From assembly GCA_021201735.1 (NCBI GenBank), contig JAJQEJ010000064.1, positions 1 to 64,000 of the forward strand: a stretch of DNA of 64,000 nucleotides. Reading direction: 5' to 3'. Position numbers and translations under genes: made by a program. The DNA comes from Oscillospiraceae bacterium (lineage in GTDB: Bacteria; Bacillota; Clostridia; Oscillospirales; Oscillospiraceae). The notes beneath the pieces are model-generated. The model saw nothing but the letters and a program-made list of their open reading frames with translations, did not search any database and was not told where the DNA came from. This document shows positions 52,893 through 61,266 of this stretch, piece by piece. The stretch's first letter is position 1. Each line of letters opens with the position of its first letter.

Positions 52893-53870
52893 ATGGAAGT
52901 CGTAGCAGGAAGCACAGCCCCGGCAATCACGCTTTACACCGCGAGCAAGGATCTGGCAGCACAGGTCAAAGAATATCTATCGGCCAGCAAGACCAGCATC
53001 GCAACACTGGCGCAGGAGATCAACTACAGCCGCACAACGGTATCACGGTATCTCGCGGGTAAATACGACAGCGACCCCGCCGATATTGAGATGCGGCTGA
53101 CGGACTACATCTCCGCGCATACGGGCACGGAGGTACCGCCGCCAGCCCCCGGCGCAAAGGCCGGAAAGAAGCCCCAGTTTTTTGACAGCCGGGATGCAAA
53201 GGCGATCATCGGCGTTTGCCAGAGCTGTCAGGAATACATAGGCCTCGGCATTGTAGTGGGCCGCTCCGGGTACGGCAAGACGCACACCCTCAAGGAATAC
53301 GCCAAGCTCGCCCGCGTGGCCTACATCGAATGTGACGACACCATGGCCTGCCGCGACCTTGTGGAAGCGATTGAGCGGGCGCTGGGCATACCCAGCGGGT
53401 ACGGCACCATCTGGCGCAGGGTCAACGGCATCCGGGATTTTTTCAGCACAAACAAGGGCTACCTGCTTATTATCGACGAGGCGGACAAGCTGGTCTCCAA
53501 GTACACACAAAAGAAGATGGAGATACTCCGGGCAATTTTTGACCAGAGCGATGTCGGGCTGGTCATCGCGGGAGAACCGAAGCTGGAGGTACAGATCAAG
53601 ACCTATCTTGTCCGCATGGCAAACCGGGTGGACTTTTACGCATCCCTCCGGGGGCTTACCCCCTCAGAGGTGGAAGGGTACCTCGGCGACTTTGCGATTG
53701 AAGAGGACGCGCTGCTGGAGATGAAGACCCGCGCCTGCAATGTGCAGACCGGCTGCTTCCGGCTTTTATCCCGGACACTGTCCAATGTGGAGCGGATCCT
53801 GCAGGAAAACGGCGAAAACACCATCACAGCCAAGGCCATTAAGCAGGCGTCCAGCATGATGATGCTCTGA
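52893..53870 (+). CDS. MuB-like transposition target ATPase
   Basis: 325 residues. An N-terminal HTH (STLAQEINYSRTTVSRYLAGKY-like) precedes an AAA+ ATPase with Walker A GRSGYGKT (123-130) and Walker B LLIIDEADKL. A C-terminal helical part follows. MuB coats target DNA, delivers it to MuA and keeps the phage from inserting into itself. Confidence 0.94.
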   Translation: MEVVAGSTAPAITLYTASKDLAAQVKEYLSASKTSIATLAQEINYSRTTVSRYLAGKYDSDPADIEMRLTDYISAHTGTEVPPPAPGAKAGKKPQFFDSRDAKAIIGVCQSCQEYIGLGIVVGRSGYGKTHTLKEYAKLARVAYIECDDTMACRDLVEAIERALGIPSGYGTIWRRVNGIRDFFSTNKGYLLIIDEADKLVSKYTQKKMEILRAIFDQSDVGLVIAGEPKLEVQIKTYLVRMANRVDFYASLRGLTPSEVEGYLGDFAIEEDALLEMKTRACNVQTGCFRLLSRTLSNVERILQENGENTITAKAIKQASSMMML

Positions 53871-53887
53871 CGGGAGGGACAACGAAA

Positions 53888-54250
53888 ATGAGAAAACAGA
53901 AACCAACAACTGCGGGCACCATTGGAAGCCGCTTCCGGGAAGTGCGGCTGAAACAAAATCTGACGCAGAGAGAGTTTTGCAAAATACTAGGCATTTCACA
54001 AACCCACATCGCCAGCATTGAACTAGGTAGGGACAACCCTTCTCGCACACTCAAACTGCTCCTGTCCTATTGTATGGACATCAACTATGAATGGCTGGAA
54101 AGCGGTACAGGGGAGAAGTATTGTCTGAGCGAGTTAAATGATACATCACTACTAAAAGACTTGTACAGCGAGGCTCGGAGAATGCAGGCTGAGGCATACC
54201 AGTTTGCGGAAAAACTTGGACGGTTTATCGAAGAAGGGACGGAGGAATGA
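53888..54250 (+). CDS. XRE-family HTH regulator
   Basis: 120 residues: an N-terminal Cro/CI-type HTH (GSRFREVRLKQNLTQREFCKILGIS, read in parts) and a C-terminal helical tail (SEARRMQAEAYQFAEKLGRFIEE), probably for self-association. It lies in the middle of the early operon behind MuB. Its stop overlaps the next start (ATGA). Confidence 0.8.
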   Translation: MRKQKPTTAGTIGSRFREVRLKQNLTQREFCKILGISQTHIASIELGRDNPSRTLKLLLSYCMDINYEWLESGTGEKYCLSELNDTSLLKDLYSEARRMQAEAYQFAEKLGRFIEEGTEE

Positions 54251-54633
54251 GAAAACAACGGCTTTATGGCGTTATCTTCGTTGTGATCGGCGTGATGGTC
54301 CTCATATTTGCAGCCACAGGAAAGGGGCCAGCGAGCAGTGACGCCACTGCAGCGTTCATCTTTATTCCATTGGGCCTTTGGATGATATTCACCAGACAAC
54401 ACATTTTTTACAAGGAGGAACGGAAAGTATGGCACGGAAAAGAGTTACAGAAGCCCCGGCACTCAAATCATGGGAAGAGGTCAACGACGCTTTGCGGGAA
54501 ATCGCAGAGGCGCAGATCGCCCTCGGCGACATCGAAAGCGAAATGCAGAAGCAGATGGTCGGCATCAAGAAGATCGCAGAGCAGGACAGCAAGCCGTACA
54601 ACGACCGCATCGCCAAGCTGGAGCGAGATCTGA
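54247..54633 (+). CDS. Small membrane protein running into the Gam gene
   Basis: The first 60 or so residues look real: two hydrophobic segments (YGVIFVVIGVMVLIFA and AAFIFIPLGLWMIF). The start overlaps the previous stop by ATGA with GGAGGA in front. Beyond about 54429 the frame reads through the Gam gene in another phase and gives an Arg/Ser-rich tail that looks like chance coding. Either the natural stop has been lost or the overlap is genuine. Confidence 0.45.
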   Translation: MRKQRLYGVIFVVIGVMVLIFAATGKGPASSDATAAFIFIPLGLWMIFTRQHIFYKEERKVWHGKELQKPRHSNHGKRSTTLCGKSQRRRSPSATSKAKCRSRWSASRRSQSRTASRTTTASPSWSEI

Positions 54634-54956
54634 AGGAGTTTGTGAGCGAGCACCGCGCCGATCTCGGCGACCGGAAGAACAAGCTGTTAAACTTTGGCGA
54701 GGTAGGGTTCCGGCTTTCCACGTCCGTGTCCCTGCCAAAGGCGAAGGAGAAGCTGGCGGAGATTATCCGCAGGCTGAAAGCGCGGAGCATGATGGATTGC
54801 GTTGTGGTGGAAGAGAAGGTCAGCCGGGAGAACCTCAAAAAGTACGGTGAGGATACGGTGAACGCGGTCGGGGCCACATGGAAGCAGAAGGATGAATTCG
54901 GCTATGAGGTCTTTGTGGAGAAGCTGGAGCGGCTTAACGCAACTATGGACATTTAG
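54429..54956 (+). CDS. Gam-like host-nuclease inhibitor
   Basis: 175 residues of the Mu Gam family, a Ku-like dimer that binds DNA ends and shields them from exonucleases. Long helical N-terminal part (about 20-80), then the compact core with NFGEVGFRLSTSVSLPKAKE (read in parts) and VSRENLKKYGED. AAGGAGG precedes the ATG at 54429; an in-frame ATG at 54378 is less likely. Confidence 0.9.
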   Translation: MARKRVTEAPALKSWEEVNDALREIAEAQIALGDIESEMQKQMVGIKKIAEQDSKPYNDRIAKLERDLKEFVSEHRADLGDRKNKLLNFGEVGFRLSTSVSLPKAKEKLAEIIRRLKARSMMDCVVVEEKVSRENLKKYGEDTVNAVGATWKQKDEFGYEVFVEKLERLNATMDI

Positions 54957-54967
54957 GAGGCGGGACG

Positions 54968-55417
54968 ATGGCAGCAGTACAAACCGGGCACAGGCCCGCA
55001 TCCCTGCGCACCCTCTGGGCGATTGCCAAGTCGCCGGAGCTGGGCATGGATGAGGACGACCTTCACGCGGTGGTGTACCGTGAGACCGGCAAGGAAAGCA
55101 TGCGGCAGCTGACACAGGGCGAGATTAACACGATCGCCCGTGTGCTGCAGAACATGAAGGACGGCGTCCAGCGGGACACCCGCAGCAAGCGCACCGACGA
55201 GGGCGGCAGTGAGGCCACCGTGAAGATGCGGCGCAAGATTTACGCCCTCTGTGATGCGCTGGGCTGGAACAATGACCACCGCCGCATCAACGGCTTTGTC
55301 AAGCGCATGTGCGGTGTGGAGCGTATTGAGTGGGCAACGCCCGCGCAGTGCTTCAAGATTATTGAGGCGCTCAAAAAGATGGTGGAGCGGGAGACTGCTA
55401 AGGGGGGACAATCGTGA
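54968..55417 (+). CDS. GemA (Mu gp16)-like regulatory protein
   Basis: 149 residues of the DUF1018/Mu gp16 family. Typical parts are LRTLWAIAKSPELGMDEDDLHAVVY (in parts), TGKESMRQLTQGEIN and the C-terminal ALCDALGWNN ... QCFKIIEALKKM. GemA alters host gene expression and supercoiling in Mu. The stop overlaps the next start. Confidence 0.88.
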   Translation: MAAVQTGHRPASLRTLWAIAKSPELGMDEDDLHAVVYRETGKESMRQLTQGEINTIARVLQNMKDGVQRDTRSKRTDEGGSEATVKMRRKIYALCDALGWNNDHRRINGFVKRMCGVERIEWATPAQCFKIIEALKKMVERETAKGGQS

Positions 55418-55986
55418 CAAGCAAGGATAATCACCAGAAAGCTTACTACGAGGCCAACAAAGAAAAAATAAAGGAACGAATGAGAGCTTACCGCAAGGCA
55501 AACAGCGAGAAACTCAAAGAGCAAGCTGCAAAATATCGCGCAGAGCACAAGGAAGAAAAAGCAGAAAGAGATAAAGCCTATTATGAGGCAAACAGAGAAA
55601 TCATCGCGGCATACCATAAATCCTACAGTGAGAAGAATAAGGAAAGGATTGCGATAAAGAAAAACGCTTGGTATAACGCCAATAAAAAGAAATGCGCAGA
55701 GTATGGAAAAATATACGGAAGAACGTATCGCGAGACCAACAAAGAAAAAATATACATAGCCAACAATAACTACCATAAAGCTAACAGGAAGGTCTTGGCT
55801 GCGGAGCAGGCGATAATTGCAGATACAAGAAAAGAAAGAGGGGTATCACAGAGGCATTTGGCGAAGTTAGTCGGCGTATCCCAAGCAACGATATCACTAT
55901 GGGAGCGGGGGGAAGTTCCTGCGCAATGGGATAAGATATTTCTAGCGTTCCCAGAGCTAGAGGAGCTAGGCGGGGGTGATGTGTAA
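55414..55986 (+). CDS. 15-residue-repeat protein with C-terminal HTH
   Basis: 190 residues in two unlike halves. Residues about 9-125 are seven tandem units of about 15 residues with the pattern KxYxxANxEKIxExx, predicted to form a long charged helix. Residues about 130-180 are an XRE-type HTH (RHLAKLVGVSQATISLWERGE). The DNA is much richer in A than its neighbours, a sign of separate origin. Start overlaps the GemA stop by four bases (GTGA). Such repeats occur in other phage proteins of unknown role; the fusion to a DNA-binding domain is unusual. Confidence 0.75.
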   Translation: MTSKDNHQKAYYEANKEKIKERMRAYRKANSEKLKEQAAKYRAEHKEEKAERDKAYYEANREIIAAYHKSYSEKNKERIAIKKNAWYNANKKKCAEYGKIYGRTYRETNKEKIYIANNNYHKANRKVLAAEQAIIADTRKERGVSQRHLAKLVGVSQATISLWERGEVPAQWDKIFLAFPELEELGGGDV

Positions 55987-55988
55987 GA

Positions 55989-56333
55989 ATGGAAATGATA
56001 AATGACATGGACATCTTGACCTACCTGCATAGCATCCTGCGGGCGCAGGGCAGCATACGCCGGGGCACATCGGTCGCACTGCTGGAGCTGAAGCTGGCAT
56101 ATGAGTTTCTGCCGAAACGAATATCCAAGCGCCTGACGGAGCTGCCGCCCGGCATCGTGGGGCAGGCGCGGCTGCCGCTTCCCGCCAAGGGGGCCGGTCT
56201 GGAGGAGCTTATGGCCCGGCTGACCACCGACGCGGCGGTGCAGCAGGTCATCCGGGCCGCCAACGTCTACCGCGCCCGGCTGCGTTATCCGCCGCTGAGT
56301 ATGGACGGCTGGCTAAAAGGAGGAGGCCCCTGA
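55989..56333 (+). CDS. Hypothetical phage protein
   Basis: 114 residues, MEMINDMDILTYLHSILRAQ at the start, helical with a Pro/Gly-rich middle. No recognised family. It begins 3 bases after the previous stop and overlaps the next start by one base, so it is firmly within the operon. Confidence 0.7.
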   Translation: MEMINDMDILTYLHSILRAQGSIRRGTSVALLELKLAYEFLPKRISKRLTELPPGIVGQARLPLPAKGAGLEELMARLTTDAAVQQVIRAANVYRARLRYPPLSMDGWLKGGGP

Positions 56334-56704
56334 TGGCAACACAGAAACGTAAACCATTGACGAAACGGGAAAAGGAACTGAACGCCCGGATCAAGAAGGA
56401 GCTGCAGGCCGAGGGGCGTATCCCACCGGATAAGCCGAGGCTCAACCGCAAAAAGTTTGCGGAGGAGGTGCGGGCCGAGTGGGATGCTACAGAGGATCCG
56501 CTCTTTGTTTATCTCATGCGCGGTGTCTCCGTAATGATCGGCCCCAGCTTCAAAGGGTACTCGCTGGAGAACATCGGCGTGCTGAAGGCGCTAAAAATTG
56601 CGATGGAGACGAAAAAGTTTGAAGCGTCCCTGCCGGAGGGGACCGAAAAATACAGTCCAATGGATTATTACGAAAAGGTCGTAAAGCCGATCATTGACCT
56701 ATGA
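56333..56704 (+). CDS. Hypothetical phage protein
   Basis: 123 residues, strongly basic at the N-terminus (KRKPLTKREKELNARIKKEL), then mixed. No recognised family. TGATG overlap with the preceding gene. It lies just before mor, where Mu has gp-numbered genes of unknown role. Confidence 0.7.
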   Translation: MATQKRKPLTKREKELNARIKKELQAEGRIPPDKPRLNRKKFAEEVRAEWDATEDPLFVYLMRGVSVMIGPSFKGYSLENIGVLKALKIAMETKKFEASLPEGTEKYSPMDYYEKVVKPIIDL

Positions 56705-56734
56705 AGGACTTAAAGGAAGGGGGCATGGCCGGGC

Positions 56735-57058
56735 ATGGATGAGCTTACGCGGCGAATCACCGAGGAGCTGACAGTGGATATGTTGCCGGATGGGATATGG
56801 AAAACCGTTGCGGAAGAGATCGGCGTTGTCAATCTGATCAAGATGCTGACCATCATTAACGGTGACAAGGTATATGCGCCGAAGCCAGACCGGATCCTTG
56901 CCCCTGCGCGGGACAGGATCATCAAACAGGAGTATAACGGGTATAACCACGAGGAGCTTGCCCGCAAGTACGGCCTGACAACCGGATATATCCGACACCT
57001 GTGCGGCGCTGGTATCCTGCCGGAGCAACTCACTATATTTAGCGCAACCGAAACATGA
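56735..57058 (+). CDS. mor: Mor-like middle transcription activator
   Basis: 107 residues of the Mor/C family: an N-terminal dimerisation part (LPDGIWKTVAEEIGVVNLIKML in parts), the hallmark VYAPKPDRILAPARDR, and a C-terminal HTH (NGYNHEELARKYGLTTGYIRHLC in parts). In Mu, Mor turns on the middle promoter after early expression. A terminator follows directly, dividing early from later genes. Confidence 0.93.
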   Translation: MDELTRRITEELTVDMLPDGIWKTVAEEIGVVNLIKMLTIINGDKVYAPKPDRILAPARDRIIKQEYNGYNHEELARKYGLTTGYIRHLCGAGILPEQLTIFSATET

Positions 57059-57115
57059 GGTTGGGAGAATAGAACGGGATTTTGGAAGTCCTGTCTGGTT
57101 GCGTGTAAGCCAACT

Positions 57116-57154
57116 AAAATAAGACTATGAGCTATGCTCATGGTCTTATTTTTT
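57116..57154 (+). terminator. Terminator at the end of the prophage early operon
   Basis: A stem of about 15 bp (AATAAGACTATGAGC / GCTCATGGTCTTATT, one G-T pair) with a 3-base loop, followed by six T. It falls between mor and the holin gene. Confidence 0.9.
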
Positions 57155-57176
57155 ATGCAAAGAGAGGGAATGTGAA

Positions 57177-57626
57177 ATGGAAGCAATTCAGAGTGTGGCA
57201 AGTGACGCCTTGGTCAATCTTGCAATCGGCGTGATCACCCTGCTTGCGGCGTATGCGATGTATGGCATCAACAAGCTGATCGCGAAGGCAAAGGCGCAGA
57301 CGGAGCAGATTGAGGACGAGACGAGCCGCCAGCTGCTCACCGACGCGCTGTCCGATGTGGAAAATCTTGTGGCGGTGACGGTGGGCGCTATTGAGCAGAC
57401 CACCGCGAAGGCGCTGCGGGAGGCGGTCAAAGCTGGGACGGCAAACCGTGAGGAGTTGACCGCACTGGCGGATGCTGCATTTGCGGAGATAAAAGCGGCA
57501 ATCGTACCGGAAGCGCAAGCGGTCATCACGGAAAATTTGGGCAGCTTTGATGCTTACCTGACCAAGCTGATCGAAAACACAGTGCGTCAGGTGAAGCAGG
57601 AAGACGCCGTGCTTGTCGTCGAGTAG
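57177..57626 (+). CDS. LLH-family phage holin
   Basis: 149 residues. One N-terminal membrane segment (LAIGVITLLAAYAMYGI) followed by a long Ala/Glu/Lys-rich coiled coil and a short C-terminal part. This matches the Holin_LLH group. It would form membrane lesions for lysis. It is the first gene after the early terminator. No endolysin gene is recognised next to it within the window. Confidence 0.8.
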   Translation: MEAIQSVASDALVNLAIGVITLLAAYAMYGINKLIAKAKAQTEQIEDETSRQLLTDALSDVENLVAVTVGAIEQTTAKALREAVKAGTANREELTALADAAFAEIKAAIVPEAQAVITENLGSFDAYLTKLIENTVRQVKQEDAVLVVE

Positions 57627-57640
57627 AGCGGGAGAACGAT

Positions 57641-57925
57641 ATGGACGCAACGCAAATCACCGCGATTATCGGCGCAGCCGCGTCCCTTCTCTGCACCATC
57701 GTTGTCGGCGCTCTTACTTTTTTCATTAAGAGGACGCTCGCGGGGTTCGAGGACGCGGACAAGAAAAACGAAACCGAGATCAAAACGGTTTCGGACAAGC
57801 TGAACGATTTAAAGGCGGACCTCCCGTTGATCTACGTCACACGGGAGGACTATATCCGCATTATGAACCGGGTTGAGGACAAGCTCGACCAGATACTTTA
57901 TGGAAGCAAAGGAAAGGAGGGTTAG
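57641..57925 (+). CDS. Small membrane protein with coiled coil, probable lysis accessory
   Basis: 94 residues: one membrane segment (IIGAAASLLCTIVVGALTFFI) then a coiled coil (ADKKNETEIKTVSDKLNDL). Its place next to the holin suggests a second holin/spanin-like or XhlA-like role; this is inferred from position and layout only. Confidence 0.65.
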   Translation: MDATQITAIIGAAASLLCTIVVGALTFFIKRTLAGFEDADKKNETEIKTVSDKLNDLKADLPLIYVTREDYIRIMNRVEDKLDQILYGSKGKEG

Positions 57926-57931
57926 TGCGGC

Positions 57932-58255
57932 ATGACCATCATGGATGAAGATAAGGAGCAGGAGGTCAGCAAAAACAAGTCTGTCCGGGGCTACATCATC
58001 CGGGCCCTGACGAAGGGTAGCCAGAATGCCCTGTTGGTGAAGCAGATTGTCAACGCGCTTGTCGGGGCGGGATTGATCTACTCGCCGGATATCGGAAAAT
58101 ATCTGGCGTACCTGCAGGAAGCCGGATATATCGAATTTACGGATCAGAAGGCAACGGCTTACAGTGCATACCGCCGCGACAGCGTTGTCCGTCTGACCAG
58201 AAAGGGTGTTGACCTTGTCGAAGGCACAATCGACGATCCCGGCGTCGACGTCTAA
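57932..58255 (+). CDS. Winged-helix Mu-like phage protein (VpaChn25_0724-like)
   Basis: 107 residues, a compact winged helix with a C-terminal VRLTRKGVDLVEGTIDDPGV. This ending matches the small family in Mu-like phages that lies just before the gp27 gene. AAAGGAGGG precedes the ATG. Overlaps the next gene by about 40 bases. Role unknown. Confidence 0.7.
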   Translation: MTIMDEDKEQEVSKNKSVRGYIIRALTKGSQNALLVKQIVNALVGAGLIYSPDIGKYLAYLQEAGYIEFTDQKATAYSAYRRDSVVRLTRKGVDLVEGTIDDPGVDV

Positions 58256-58820
58256 GAAGGAACGCCGCAGGACGCGGATCAACGGCACGGTCGACAGGCT
58301 CCCGGCAGATATCCGGGGACTGCTCGACATCAAACTTGCGGATACCGGCAATACGTATGTGGAGCTGTCCGATTGGCTGAAATCCGAGGGCTATGAGATC
58401 AGCAAGAGCGCGATCGGGCGGTACGCCATGCGGTCAACGCAGGCGGCGGAGCGTGTCGCGGAAACCCTGCGGCGCACACAGGCCATTGCCAAAGCGGTAG
58501 AGCAACACCCCGACCTCGACTACACAAAGGCAGCGTCTATGGTGATGATGGACGGCCTCATGCAGCGCGTCAGCACCGCCGAGGACGAATTTAACGAAAT
58601 GCCGCTGGACAAAGCCGGACGGCTCATCTCCTCTTTTGCCCGCAACGCGACCTATGAAAAGCAGGCCCGGCAGAACATGAAGCGGAAAGCCGAGCTCGCC
58701 TTTGATGAGATGGAGGCGGAGCTGATGGCGAAAATCAAGCAATACCCGGAGCTCGCGGCGGAGCTGCACAACATCCTATCCAGAGCGCGGGAGAAGGTGG
58801 TTGCCGATGTCGAAGATTGA
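58215..58820 (+). CDS. Mu gp27-like (DUF3486) small terminase subunit
   Basis: About 201 residues, helical. Family-typical parts are INGTVDRLPADIRGLLDIKL and YVELSDWLKSEGYEISKSAIGRYA (in parts), an HTH-like DNA-binding start. It would recognise phage DNA for packaging and hand it to the large subunit. TTG at 58215 with AAAGGG 8 bases upstream is the preferred start; a GTG at 58206 abuts that site. Confidence 0.82.
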   Translation: MSKAQSTIPASTSKKERRRTRINGTVDRLPADIRGLLDIKLADTGNTYVELSDWLKSEGYEISKSAIGRYAMRSTQAAERVAETLRRTQAIAKAVEQHPDLDYTKAASMVMMDGLMQRVSTAEDEFNEMPLDKAGRLISSFARNATYEKQARQNMKRKAELAFDEMEAELMAKIKQYPELAAELHNILSRAREKVVADVED

Positions 58821-60582
58821 TCTGGGCGCGTATCTGGAAACACTGAGCGAACCGGAAGACCGCGCAGTCATCGCAGACCGGCAATACCAGCGGGATCTGT
58901 TTGAGCAGTATGTGACCAAGGGGGACAATTTCCCTGCACGCCGGGCGCAGCTCCTCCGGGACCATCAGGCCGGGAGGGAGCTGACTGGGCCGAGGGGGCT
59001 GCGCCGGGCGCTTGGGGCGATTGATCTGGAGTATTTTGGACGCGCCTATCTGGCGCAATACTTTGTCCGGGATTCCCCACCGTTTCACGCAGAGCTTGAC
59101 GCAATCTGGCGGGAGGGCGTCATGAAGGGGCTTGACCCATCGGACGCGGCCCAGCGAATCAACCGGGCGGATGGATGCCGCAGAGCAATACAGGCCCCGC
59201 GCGGCCATGCGAAGAGCACAACCTTCACGTTCAAGGATGATCTTCATGCCGCTTTATACGCATACAAGCATTACATCATCATCCTCTCTGACAGCTCGGA
59301 ACAGGCGGACGGATTTCTGGCCGATCTCAAGACTGAGCTGGAGGAGAACGCCACAATCCGGGAGGACTTTGGCAATCTGGAGGGTAAGGTCTGGAAGGCG
59401 TCGGTCATCCTGCTCTCGAACGGCGTAAAGATTGAGGCGCTGGGCGCGGGCAAAAAAATCCGTGGCCGCCGCCATAAGCAATGGCGGCCTGACCTCATCG
59501 TCTGTGACGATTTGGAGAACGACGAGAACGTCAACACGCCGGAGCAGCGCCGGAAGCTGCGCAGCTGGTTTTATAAGGCGGTCAGCAAGGCGGGCGATAC
59601 ATACACCGACATTGTCTATATTGGTACGCTGCTTCATTATGATGCGCTGCTTGCCAACGTCGCCAATAATCCGAGTTACAAGTCGGTCAAGTATCAGGGC
59701 GTCATCTCCTTCGCGGAAGACGCAGCGCTATGGGCTACGTGGGAGGCAATATACACCGACCTTGCCAATGATGCCAGACAGGAAGATGCCAGAGCCTTTT
59801 ATGAAGAAAACAGGGCCGGGATGCTCAAGGGTACGGCGGTGCTGTGGGAGGAGAAGCTCTCCTACTATGACCTCATGGTTATCCGCATCTCAGAAGGTGA
59901 GGCGTCGTTCAACTCGGAGATCCAGAATGATCCGATTGATCCCGAAAACTGTACGTTCCAAGAGGAATGGTTTGATTACTACGATGACGACGGCAAAACA
60001 ATCCCGGACTTTTCGGAACCGCGCTTCATCATCGTCGGCGCGAATGCCCCTTCTTTGGGCAAGAACAAGCGGGCGGACACGTCCTCGCTCATCTTCCTTG
60101 CAAAGGACACCGCATCAGGTTATATGTACGTCATCATTGCCGACATCGACAAGCGTAAGCCGGACAGAATCATTGAGGACGCACTGGAGAGCAGCCGCCG
60201 CATTAAGCGGGATTACAAGAAGCCGCTCTATAAGTTCGGCGTCGAAACGGTGCAGTTTCAATACTACTTCGCGGAGATCATGCGGCAGCGGGCCGCCGAG
60301 GTTGGCGAGTATCTCCCCATTGAGGAGATTAACAGCGTCCAGCACAAGGACGCCCGCATCCAATCCCTGCAGCCATTCGTGAAGAACGGCTATATTAAAT
60401 TCAGCAAGAAGCACAAGGCGCTCCTGCAGCAGATGATGGAGTACCCGATGGGCAAGAACGATGACGGCCCGGACGGCCTGCAGATGGCGGTCAAGCTGGC
60501 CCTTGACATCAAGGTCAGCCGGGCGGTCGATTACAAATCAGTGCTTTCCCGCGCGTTGGGATTCGGGCGCGGAGCCTATTAA
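58807..60582 (+). CDS. Mu gp28-like large terminase, nuclease site altered
   Basis: About 591 residues. The N-terminal packaging ATPase has Walker A APRGHAKST and Walker B LIVCDDLENDE. The C-terminal RNase H-like nuclease should open with a DPSxGK motif; here it reads ANAPSLGKNKRADTSS, with Ala (codon GCC at 60046) where the metal-binding Asp (GAC) belongs. The later Asp in KRADTSS and the DGPDGLQMAV end are retained. Motor function may remain while cutting is doubtful. ATG at 58807 has GAGAAGG upstream; TTG at 58801 is possible. Overlaps the small subunit by 14 bases. Confidence 0.92.
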   Translation: MSKIDLGAYLETLSEPEDRAVIADRQYQRDLFEQYVTKGDNFPARRAQLLRDHQAGRELTGPRGLRRALGAIDLEYFGRAYLAQYFVRDSPPFHAELDAIWREGVMKGLDPSDAAQRINRADGCRRAIQAPRGHAKSTTFTFKDDLHAALYAYKHYIIILSDSSEQADGFLADLKTELEENATIREDFGNLEGKVWKASVILLSNGVKIEALGAGKKIRGRRHKQWRPDLIVCDDLENDENVNTPEQRRKLRSWFYKAVSKAGDTYTDIVYIGTLLHYDALLANVANNPSYKSVKYQGVISFAEDAALWATWEAIYTDLANDARQEDARAFYEENRAGMLKGTAVLWEEKLSYYDLMVIRISEGEASFNSEIQNDPIDPENCTFQEEWFDYYDDDGKTIPDFSEPRFIIVGANAPSLGKNKRADTSSLIFLAKDTASGYMYVIIADIDKRKPDRIIEDALESSRRIKRDYKKPLYKFGVETVQFQYYFAEIMRQRAAEVGEYLPIEEINSVQHKDARIQSLQPFVKNGYIKFSKKHKALLQQMMEYPMGKNDDGPDGLQMAVKLALDIKVSRAVDYKSVLSRALGFGRGAY

Positions 60583-60597
60583 CGAGGAGGTGGGGTT

Positions 60598-61266
60598 ATG
60601 CCCATACAGGAAAATACCATTATCCATGGTGACAGCCTCACCGTGCTGCGCAACATGGAGCCGGAGAGCGTGGACGCGATTATCACAGATCCCCCCTACG
60701 GCATCAAATACAAATCACAGACCGGGGCAAGCGTCCTGAATGACCATGCCCCATTTATCTGGTGGCTTTACGATGCATATCGGATACTAAAATCCGGGGA
60801 TTCCGGCAGGGGTACTCTGGTGTGCTTTACCCGCTGGGATGTGCAGCAGGTCTTCATCGACGCAATGAAGCTGGCTGGTTTTATTGTGAAGAGTGAAGTG
60901 ATATGGGATAAGGTCGCCCACGGCATGGGAGACATTAAGGCGGCCTTCGCCCCCGCGCATGAGAACATCATCTTTGCGATCAAGGACAAGAAGTTTTCCT
61001 TCCCCGGCCACAGGCCCAAGGATCTTATCACCTACAAAAAGCTGAACAGCTCTCAGATGGTACACCCCACAGAGAAGCCGGTGGGCATCATGGCGGAGCT
61101 GATCACAGCAGTCACGAAGCCGGGGGACCTGATTTGTGACCCGTTTGCGGGAAGCGGCTCCACGTTGGTAGCAGCGAAAAAGACCGGGCGGCGCTTCATC
61201 GGGGTGGAACAGGACGGACACCACTACGAGACAGCAAGCAGTCGTGTGGCGGAGGTGGTGCTGTGA
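60598..61266 (+). CDS. DNA (adenine or cytosine-N4) methyltransferase
   Basis: 222 residues. Catalytic motif IV is TDPPYGI; the SAM-binding motif I is DPFAGSGSTLVAA near the C-terminus, so the order is of the beta class. MVHPTEKP precedes motif I. No restriction enzyme gene is beside it, so it is an orphan enzyme that may protect phage DNA. It sits between terminase and portal, interrupting the head module, with a GTGA overlap to the portal gene. Confidence 0.92.
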   Translation: MPIQENTIIHGDSLTVLRNMEPESVDAIITDPPYGIKYKSQTGASVLNDHAPFIWWLYDAYRILKSGDSGRGTLVCFTRWDVQQVFIDAMKLAGFIVKSEVIWDKVAHGMGDIKAAFAPAHENIIFAIKDKKFSFPGHRPKDLITYKKLNSSQMVHPTEKPVGIMAELITAVTKPGDLICDPFAGSGSTLVAAKKTGRRFIGVEQDGHHYETASSRVAEVVL

